DNA of 7,746 nt from Chlamydiota bacterium (GTDB taxonomy: Bacteria; Auribacterota; UBA3054; B51-G9). The notes under the pieces were generated by a model. That model saw nothing but the letters and a program-made list of their open reading frames with translations, ran no database searches and had not been told where the DNA came from. Location of the stretch: assembly GCA_030596365.1 (NCBI GenBank), contig JAUVKG010000121.1, positions 1 to 7,746 of the forward strand. The letters are read 5' to 3'. The position numbers and the translations under genes were made by a program. Positions 1 through 4,811 of the stretch are shown here, one piece after another; the stretch's first letter is position 1; every line of letters starts with the position of its first letter.

Positions 1-240
1 TACAAACACGGGGGTTGGAGTCAGGAAGGCGGTGGCCAGGGATCAGAATGGAATTATATTACCGTAACCGGAATAAATGGGACAGAACATTCAAAAACTT
101 TTGTTCCGGGTGAAGGTAATATGCAGCCGATAGGCTATAAGGTTGCCGCGGCTTACGGCACGGAATGTGTTGTCAACTGTGTGGACGATCGTGCAGGCAG
201 CTGGGGATGGATGACTGTTGATTCTTTTAGAATTGTTATT
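1..240 (+). repeat. Shared module copy R1 (α subtype, truncated by window edge)
   Basis: This is the C-terminal half of the repeated module. The run HGGW...WNYITV...NGTE followed by CVVNCVDDRAGSWGWMTVDSFRI matches gene 2 residues around HGGW...WNYVALKLTNGTE and LEAIDNRAGSWGWFVVDDFRI. The closing motif (D-x-R-A-G-S-W-G-W-x-x-V-D-x-F-R-I) defines what I call the α subtype. Confidence 0.85.
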
Positions 241-786
241 GACAATGCTGATGCAAGAAGAGATTTCGAAACCGGCACAATCTGGAACGGCTGGACAGTC
301 GCTTCAGGAACAGCTTTTGGCAGTGGACCGAAAACTCTACAAGAACATCCGAATGTAACCGGCATAAGCGGCACGTATTTTGCGGACAGCTTTGCCGGTG
401 GTGAAAGCGCTATTGGTGAACTCAAATCTGATAATTTTACTCATCCTGTCGGCACTATAGAGCTCATAATTGGTGGATGGACTGTTGGCAGTCCGAGTGG
501 AAACACAACGCTTCCAAACTATGTTGGTTTGTACCTTGCATCAGACGACAGCGAGCTTGCCCGTGTTGAAGCTCCTAATAACGATGCGTCAATAAGTACA
601 AACATTTCTAGTTCCGCAAATCAGGGCGATTCTGTTTACCTGAAAATCGTTGATACAAATGACGAAAGTGATGGTGGCGGGTATGCCTGGATGTATGCCG
701 ATAAGTTTCAGTTTGATATTATTCCCGAACCGGCAACTCTTGGCTTCTTGAGTTTGCTTGGCCTCGCGCTTCTGCGTAGGAAGTAG
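1..786 (+). CDS. Secreted PEP-CTERM protein with tandem β-sandwich-like modules (5' end outside window)
   Basis: The frame is open from the first base to the TAG at 784-786, giving 261 C-terminal residues; the true start lies upstream, and an internal ATG at 121 is not a credible start because homology to gene 2 begins before it. Two copies of a shared ~150-residue module are visible. The first is cut by the window edge (residues 1-80: HGGW, WNYITV, DDRAGSWGWMTVDSFRI). The second is complete (about 88-240: DFETG, WTV, GTYFADS, IGELKS, NYVGLY, DDSELARVEAP, GGYAWMYADKF). Residues 242-261 form a canonical PEP-CTERM tail. The protein is therefore inferred to be exported and then anchored at the surface by an exosortase-type system. 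No catalytic domain is visible in this part; the modules look like carbohydrate- or protein-binding jelly rolls, which is inference. Gene 2 carries the same module pair. Confidence 0.9.
   Translation, partial: YKHGGWSQEGGGQGSEWNYITVTGINGTEHSKTFVPGEGNMQPIGYKVAAAYGTECVVNCVDDRAGSWGWMTVDSFRIVIDNADARRDFETGTIWNGWTVASGTAFGSGPKTLQEHPNVTGISGTYFADSFAGGESAIGELKSDNFTHPVGTIELIIGGWTVGSPSGNTTLPNYVGLYLASDDSELARVEAPNNDASISTNISSSANQGDSVYLKIVDTNDESDGGGYAWMYADKFQFDIIPEPATLGFLSLLGLALLRRK
262..720 (+). repeat. Shared module copy R2 (β subtype)
   Basis: This is a complete module of about 153 residues directly after R1. Its landmarks, in order, are DFETG, GWTV, GTYFADS, ESAIGELKS, IIGGW, NYVGLYLASDDSELARVEAP, NNDA, YLKIVD and an acidic loop DTNDESDGGGYAW closing with ADKF. 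The acidic D-x-N-D-E-S insertion before the final aromatic strand distinguishes the β subtype from R1 and R3. Confidence 0.88.
724..783 (+). other. Canonical PEP-CTERM sorting tail
   Basis: Residues 242-261 read Pro-Glu-Pro, then a hydrophobic stretch rich in Leu, Gly and Ala (about 14 residues), then Arg-Arg-Lys directly before the stop. This is the standard three-part PEP-CTERM layout, recognised in other bacteria by an exosortase that cleaves near the PEP motif. No exosortase is in the window. Confidence 0.95.
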
Positions 787-796
787 TGTATGGAGT

Positions 797-849
797 GCAG
801 TAATAAAGACTCGCTAAAAATTCAGTAAATCCGGCGAGTCATTTACTGC
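797..849 (+). other. Two-tier hairpin with a competing alternative stem
   Basis: Outer stem 797-803 (GCAGTAA) pairs with 843-849 (TTACTGC). Inner stem 808-814 (GACTCGC) pairs with 834-840 (GCGAGTC) around a 19-base loop. A second copy of the outer 5' arm (CAGTAAAT, 823-830) lies in the loop and is perfectly complementary to 841-848, so an alternative 8-bp hairpin competes with both tiers. No T-run follows, so this is not an intrinsic terminator by itself. Confidence 0.75.
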
Positions 850-873
850 GACTGTTGCATAGCAACAGAGTTT

Positions 874-908
874 ATAATCTATTGCCGCATTGAGCGGCAA
901 TGGATTAT
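874..908. other. 15-bp hairpin
   Basis: Positions 874-888 pair with 894-908 over 15 base pairs with a single G·U wobble (880/902) and a 5-base loop at 889-893. The core is ATTGCCGC/GCGGCAAT. A T7 run begins 14 bases downstream at 922, with a small 5-bp hairpin (907-911/915-919) nearer to it. It could assist termination of gene 1 or be part of a structured RNA. Confidence 0.75.
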
Positions 909-999
909 TCGCAACGAATGATTTTTTTAAATACAAAAAAACCTGTATCGTTGCATTCCAAAAAATCAAACCCAAATGGTTCTCCTTTTGTTTTTGGGT

Positions 1000-1032
1000 G
1001 CGGTGGCTCTATATTGGTTAGAGAGCCACCGC
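1000..1032. other. 11-bp perfect hairpin sharing its stem base with the terminator
   Basis: GCGGTGGCTCT (1000-1010) pairs perfectly with AGAGCCACCGC (1022-1032) around an 11-base loop. No T-run follows. The stem base GCGGTGG/CCACCGC recurs in the terminator hairpin at 1084-1114, so arms of the two hairpins are interchangeable. Confidence 0.8.
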
Positions 1033-1083
1033 AAAATAAATCCTCGTTTACTTTTTATTGGTCGTTAATCGGGTTATGAGGTG

Positions 1084-1123
1084 AGCGGTGGTTTTTGTTA
1101 GTTGAACCACCGCTTCTTTTTTT
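1084..1123 (+). terminator. Intrinsic transcription terminator
   Basis: AGCGGTGGTT (1084-1093) pairs perfectly with AACCACCGCT (1105-1114), a 10-bp GC-rich stem with an 11-base loop, followed immediately by TCTTTTTTT (1115-1123). It would stop + strand transcription arriving from gene 1, or end a separate RNA made from this spacer. Confidence 0.87.
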
Positions 1124-1262
1124 AAAACGCAAACAATGTTGAAGCCTCTAAAACTTTTGGATTGCTAACGTGCTCTTAATTTCTGCACTCCAAAGAATGT
1201 GCGGAAAATAAAAATAAAATAATTCATGAAAAATTAATTTTAAAATTACAACCACCATTATT

Positions 1263-1370
1263 ATGACAAAATTTCAACTTCTTACCAATTTTGCAGCGTG
1301 GCAAGCTTTCACAACATCTCGGCTTCTTTCAATTTTTGTGATTGCTTTATTAACTTTTAGAGCAAGCGCC
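1263..1370 (+). other. Signal peptide of gene 2
   Basis: The segment has a long N-region (residues 1-20, ending in Arg20), a hydrophobic core at residues 21-32 (LLSIFVIALLTF) and an A-S-A site at 34-36 that fits signal peptidase I. The first shared module starts right after it. Confidence 0.85.
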
Positions 1371-4300
1371 GAAATCCAAAACGGAAATTTTGAAACAGGA
1401 GTCTTTTCGCCGTGGACTGTCGTAAATGGTAACGGAGCTTGGGGAAACGCGCCGACTAACGGTTCTTCCGGCGGAGCAGCCGGCTGGCAGGGAACTTATT
1501 ACGCGCAAAGCGCGGGTTCGGGTAGCTGGAACGAAAACACTATTGGAACTTTGCGTTCGGCTGTTTTTACTTATCCTGCTGACGGCAAAATCTATTACAG
1601 GCACGGCGGATGGTCGAAAGTTGATTGGGGCGCAGGAACAGACTGGAATTATGTCGCGTTAAAACTTACAAACGGAACAGAGCTTGCCAGAGTTTACACT
1701 TCCGGCGCGCTTATAATGTCGGGAACAAGTATTTCGAGCGTTGCCGCTTACGGAAAAGAATGTTATCTCGAAGCAATAGACAACCGTGCGGGAAGTTGGG
1801 GCTGGTTTGTTGTTGACGATTTCCGAATTTTTGTTTCGGGTGAAAATTTTGATTTTGAACTTGGCACTTGGGAAGATTGGACGGTTACCGGCACGGCATT
1901 TGGCGCCGCGCCTGCGTCATCAAATAGTGGACACGGAAACATTTCAGGATGGCATGGAGATTTTTATGCTAATAGCTGGATTGGAACAGAAAGTGCGACA
2001 GGTATTTTAAAGTCAACAAATTTTGTCTTTACAGGTGTTTTGGAATTTCTTATCGGCGGACATTCACGCGGACAAGACGGCACTCGAACTTTAACAAATT
2101 ATGTCGCGCTTTACCGCGATTCCGATGACACGGAAATAGGCCGCGTGGAAGCTCCTCGCAACGATGCTATGTCTTCGGCCGCAATCATTGATTTTTCCGC
2201 GACAAACGAGCTGGTTTATATCAAAATCATTGATAATGATGATGAAAGTCAGGGCGCCGGATGGGCATGGATTTGCGCTGATTATTTTCGTGTAATGGCA
2301 ATGGAACCCGCTAATTTCAAGCCCATAAAATTTGTCGGCGGCAGCGATGATATTTCTTATATCTTTGGTAAGCCTTTTTATCTTCTGCCGGAAAAACAAA
2401 GCGCTTTTACTCAATATACAGATGTGGAAATTCCCTGCGGAATCAGCGCGAAAAAAATCCACCTTGTTGGCATGGTTAATTCCGTGGACAGGGGCCAGCC
2501 TGTTTGGTCGCCACCAAACATTTACAACAGATTTTTCATCGGTGATACGCTTGGAACAATAACTATAAAATACGAAAATAGCACGGAAGATAATGTGCCG
2601 TTAATTCTTGGTTATACAGCCTGGTGGTACTATGGAGCGCACAATTCCGAACCTTTTCTTTCGGATCCCGAAAAGCAAACGCTTGAAGATACGCTTTATG
2701 TAAAATATACCGGCCAACCGAATGGTTACGCTAACTTTCTCGTTTTGCAGCCTCGTACAAACATAATTGAAAAAATCATTTTGAAAAATAATAAATCAAA
2801 AGAAGGTTTCCCAATGCTTACGGGCCTGTCTTTTGAAGCGCTCGATGACGAAACAAACACTGGCGGTTTTCCTGTTGTTGGCGTCTCATCGACTGAAACG
2901 GGGACGTGGCTGTCTGCTCATTCTGTTACTACGGAAACTTTTTACGCGGATTTTGATGACAGCCAACTTGACTCGCTGCGTGAAACGATTTATACCCGCG
3001 ATGAAGACTTTGATGATTTAATTCCTTATACTATTCCGGAGAATTTTAAAGGCGCTAAAATAAATTTTTCGGGGTCGGTTACCGCGGAAGTTATTACAAG
3101 AATTTATTATGCGACGACTCAGGATATGGATGACAAGATTGATACTAACGGACTTTTCCACACTTCTACAAAAAACGCAACACTGTTTGGCGCTTATGAA
3201 GGTTTTGGATATTGGGTATTGAATTATGGCGCTTATTATAATGACGCCTGGTCGAGAGACGCAGGTCGCCTTTTAATGGAGATCGGCGAACTTGGCTACA
3301 ATACACAAATGTGGGAAAGTTGCGATTGGTTTAACGATATTTTGATGTGGTATCCCGCGCAGTATCCGGGGACAAACATAAACGGGCACCCGCTGCCTGG
3401 GCATTGGGTTCGAAACGCCAGAAAACCCGGAAAACAAGAACAAACTCCGATGCCAACCGGTTTTGGTAATCTGGAAAATGATGGACATGGCCTGATAATG
3501 ATGGCACAATACAAAGGCTGGATAGCCGCGGGAAAAACAGCTGATTATGTGCAGAACTCCTGGACAAACTTTAATGAAGCCGCGGAATATATTTGCTGGC
3601 TTTTCGATAATCCGTCAATTTCTCACGCGGAAAGTAATCGCCTTTACAGCGATTCTGAAGGCGCAAGAAACCATTTCAGTCTTTATTGCGATTTCCCGTG
3701 CTGGCTCGGGATGATTTGTTACGCGGAAATGGCGGATGCAATTGGTGAAACAGCGAAAGCGACTCGCTGGCGTCAATACGCGGCCAAACTTGAAGATGGC
3801 ATTAATAATTTTTATCCTAAAAATGACGCGACTTATGGCGATATCTGGAATACCGACATGGCAGGCGGCTGGGCTTATAAACACAGCGCTCTTGCACCGG
3901 TTTTTCTCTGGGCGGATGTTCATGATTTGGATTTGTCAACTATGCCGGCTGATTGGTTTGCGCGAAGCACTAACACATATAATCTTCAGTTAACACGATG
4001 TGTTCCGGAATACGCTTCCGGTGTTGCGATGGGCTATGGCCATGGCTATATTACTCAAAGCGCGTTGTTGCTTGACAGAATGAAAGATGCTTCGGGAATG
4101 ATTCAATGGCTGGCAAAGCTCACGTATTTTAACGGACAAGAACCTTATATTGTTCCGGAAGCATGTGAAGTAGATGAAAATGCAAAATGGTGGCACAGGT
4201 CAACTGACCTCGGTAATGCTGTTCAGGAAGCGGAAAACATTAAATCTATTCGCCTGCTTGTCGGCGTGGAAGATTTGAATCCTGACAAATTGCGGATACT

Positions 4301-4706
4301 TCCGCGCCTTCCGGCGGGATTTACAAACATGAATGTCGAGAATTATCTTATAACATCGAAAAGCGACGGGCAGATAAAACAGATTTTTGCGGACATAAAT
4401 TTTTCGCGATTATGGAACGAAGATATTTTTAAAATTTCAGCTTCAGATAAGTTCGATTCACTTTCCGTAAGATTAGGCCCTTATGAAAATAGCGTTACAC
4501 AGATTTTGGTGGAAGTAAACAGCGAAACGCCAATAATTACCAATACATTCGTGAGTGGGGATTCGAGATGGATTTGGATTGAAGGATTAAATTCTACAAA
4601 CGAATATGAGATTACAATACAAACAGTTATACCGGAACCGTGTTTATTTATCATTTATTATTTATTATTTATCATTTATTCGAGGAAATTTATCCCAAAG
4701 CACTAA
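1263..4706 (+). CDS. Secreted PEP-CTERM glycoside hydrolase, probable (α/α)6-barrel, with two N-terminal binding-like modules
   Basis: This 1147-residue protein starts at ATG 1263, the only ATG after the in-frame stop at 1227. No Shine-Dalgarno sequence precedes it. Domains in order: signal peptide 1-36 (cut after ASA); shared modules 38-192 and 193-345; a β-rich region about 350-620; a helical catalytic-like domain about 625-1000; a β-sandwich-like end about 1010-1120; and an atypical PEP-CTERM tail 1124-1147. The helical part has YNDAWSRDAGRL (D666), NLENDGHG (E738, D740), LYCDFPCW (D810) and EPYIVPEACEVDE (E966, E969). The layout, including RILPRLP at 1011-1017 leading into a terminal β domain, resembles six-hairpin glycosidases such as GH78, GH95 or GH65 relatives. 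I cannot assign the family or substrate; the acidic residues are only candidate catalytic ones. Expected location is the cell surface, attached after export. Gene 3 follows after 45 bases, so co-transcription is likely. Confidence 0.9.
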   Translation: MTKFQLLTNFAAWQAFTTSRLLSIFVIALLTFRASAEIQNGNFETGVFSPWTVVNGNGAWGNAPTNGSSGGAAGWQGTYYAQSAGSGSWNENTIGTLRSAVFTYPADGKIYYRHGGWSKVDWGAGTDWNYVALKLTNGTELARVYTSGALIMSGTSISSVAAYGKECYLEAIDNRAGSWGWFVVDDFRIFVSGENFDFELGTWEDWTVTGTAFGAAPASSNSGHGNISGWHGDFYANSWIGTESATGILKSTNFVFTGVLEFLIGGHSRGQDGTRTLTNYVALYRDSDDTEIGRVEAPRNDAMSSAAIIDFSATNELVYIKIIDNDDESQGAGWAWICADYFRVMAMEPANFKPIKFVGGSDDISYIFGKPFYLLPEKQSAFTQYTDVEIPCGISAKKIHLVGMVNSVDRGQPVWSPPNIYNRFFIGDTLGTITIKYENSTEDNVPLILGYTAWWYYGAHNSEPFLSDPEKQTLEDTLYVKYTGQPNGYANFLVLQPRTNIIEKIILKNNKSKEGFPMLTGLSFEALDDETNTGGFPVVGVSSTETGTWLSAHSVTTETFYADFDDSQLDSLRETIYTRDEDFDDLIPYTIPENFKGAKINFSGSVTAEVITRIYYATTQDMDDKIDTNGLFHTSTKNATLFGAYEGFGYWVLNYGAYYNDAWSRDAGRLLMEIGELGYNTQMWESCDWFNDILMWYPAQYPGTNINGHPLPGHWVRNARKPGKQEQTPMPTGFGNLENDGHGLIMMAQYKGWIAAGKTADYVQNSWTNFNEAAEYICWLFDNPSISHAESNRLYSDSEGARNHFSLYCDFPCWLGMICYAEMADAIGETAKATRWRQYAAKLEDGINNFYPKNDATYGDIWNTDMAGGWAYKHSALAPVFLWADVHDLDLSTMPADWFARSTNTYNLQLTRCVPEYASGVAMGYGHGYITQSALLLDRMKDASGMIQWLAKLTYFNGQEPYIVPEACEVDENAKWWHRSTDLGNAVQEAENIKSIRLLVGVEDLNPDKLRILPRLPAGFTNMNVENYLITSKSDGQIKQIFADINFSRLWNEDIFKISASDKFDSLSVRLGPYENSVTQILVEVNSETPIITNTFVSGDSRWIWIEGLNSTNEYEITIQTVIPEPCLFIIYYLLFIIYSRKFIPKH
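1374..1838 (+). repeat. Shared module copy R3 (α subtype)
   Basis: Residues 38-192 of gene 2 carry NGNFETG, WTVVNG, GTYYAQS, IGTLRS, HGGWSK, WNYVALKLTNGTELARV and LEAIDNRAGSWGWFVVDDFRI. The closing motif is nearly identical to that of R1, and R3 precedes a β-subtype module exactly as R1 does. Confidence 0.88.
1842..2297 (+). repeat. Shared module copy R4 (β subtype)
   Basis: Residues 194-345 of gene 2 carry NFDFELG, DWTV, GDFYANS, ESATGILKS, IGGHS, NYVALYRDSDDTEIGRVEAP, RNDA, YIKIID and NDDESQGAGWAWICADYF. It is closest to R2, sharing the V-E-A-P-x-N-D-A segment and the acidic loop. Confidence 0.88.
4632..4703 (+). other. Atypical PEP-CTERM tail rich in Phe, Ile and Tyr
   Basis: Residues 1124-1147 read Pro-Glu-Pro-Cys, then LFIIYYLLFIIY, then a basic end (SRKFIPKH). 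The three-part layout fits PEP-CTERM. The hydrophobic part lacks the usual Gly and Ala and is two copies of LFIIY, unlike the Leu/Gly/Ala tail of gene 1. Confidence 0.85.
4644..4680 (+). repeat. 21-base-period AT repeat inside the sorting tail
   Basis: TTATTTATCATTTATT occurs at 4644-4659 and again, identical, at 4665-4680. The period of 21 bases keeps the reading frame, so each copy encodes LFIIY plus a flanking residue. The tract is T and A apart from two C residues. Confidence 0.85.
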
Positions 4707-4751
4707 TGCGATCAAGATGAATTTCTTCTTCTAAACAAAAACTATACTACA
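4707..4751. other. 45-base gap between genes 2 and 3
   Basis: The gap is short and AT-rich, without a hairpin terminator and without a Shine-Dalgarno motif. It is exactly 15 codons long and open in the frame shared by both genes. Its shortness supports one transcript for genes 2 and 3. Confidence 0.7.
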
Positions 4752-4811
4752 ATGAAAATAATTACTTACGTAATTATCACAGCTTTATTATTAACTTTGC
4801 CGGCTTTCGCC
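4752..4811 (+). other. Signal peptide of gene 3
   Basis: Met-Lys start, hydrophobic core (about residues 3-16, IITYVIITALLLTL) and A-F-A at 18-20 before Ala-Gln fit a standard Sec signal peptide with cleavage after residue 20 or 21. This also supports ATG 4752 as the start, as no other ATG lies between the gene 2 stop and this codon in frame. Confidence 0.88.

Larger units (their letters stand above)
787..1262. other. Gene-free spacer packed with hairpins
   Basis: I find no credible reading frame in these 476 bases. Instead there is a run of inverted repeats: 797-849, 852-868 (7-bp stem, 3-base loop), 874-908, 907-919 (5-bp stem, then a T7 run at 922-928), 970-999 (7-bp stem), 1000-1032 and 1084-1114. 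The last is a classic terminator. After 1123 the sequence turns AT-rich up to the next start codon and contains a 14-base palindrome at 1235-1248. I could not identify a convincing promoter, though one for gene 2 should lie between about 1124 and 1262 if the terminator separates the genes. Confidence 0.8.

Noticed and set aside
153..425. Minus-strand open frame of 90 codons inside gene 1
   Set aside because: It lies opposite a conserved module whose + strand frame matches gene 2; it has no recognisable domain and no start signal.
121..786. Gene 1 as a complete 221-residue protein starting at ATG 121
   Set aside because: The frame is open to position 1 and the residues before 121 match gene 2's first module; there is no signal peptide at 121, although a sorting tail requires one.
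808..849. H-type pseudoknot from stems 808-814/834-840 and 824-830/841-847
   Set aside because: The last connecting loop would have no bases to cross a 7-bp stem, which is sterically implausible; the stems are better read as alternatives.
787..1123. CRISPR array or insertion-sequence ends
   Set aside because: The inverted repeats differ from one another, there is no regular repeat-spacer period, no transposase remnant and no flanking target duplication.
1124..1262. Promoter for gene 2 (TTG-containing boxes near 1157-1167)
   Set aside because: No pair of -35 and -10 boxes with normal spacing is convincing, and the region is too AT-rich for a confident call.
2091..2462. Minus-strand open frame of 123 codons inside gene 2
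   Set aside because: It is a shadow of the + strand gene: Cys/Ile/Phe-rich with no domain-like pattern, while the opposite strand keeps module R4 and its downstream region.
4704..4752. Stop-codon readthrough fusing genes 2 and 3, since the 45-base gap is open in the same frame
   Set aside because: Gene 2 ends in a sorting tail and gene 3 begins with a good signal peptide, so both ends make sense as separate proteins; an open 15-codon gap is expected often by chance.
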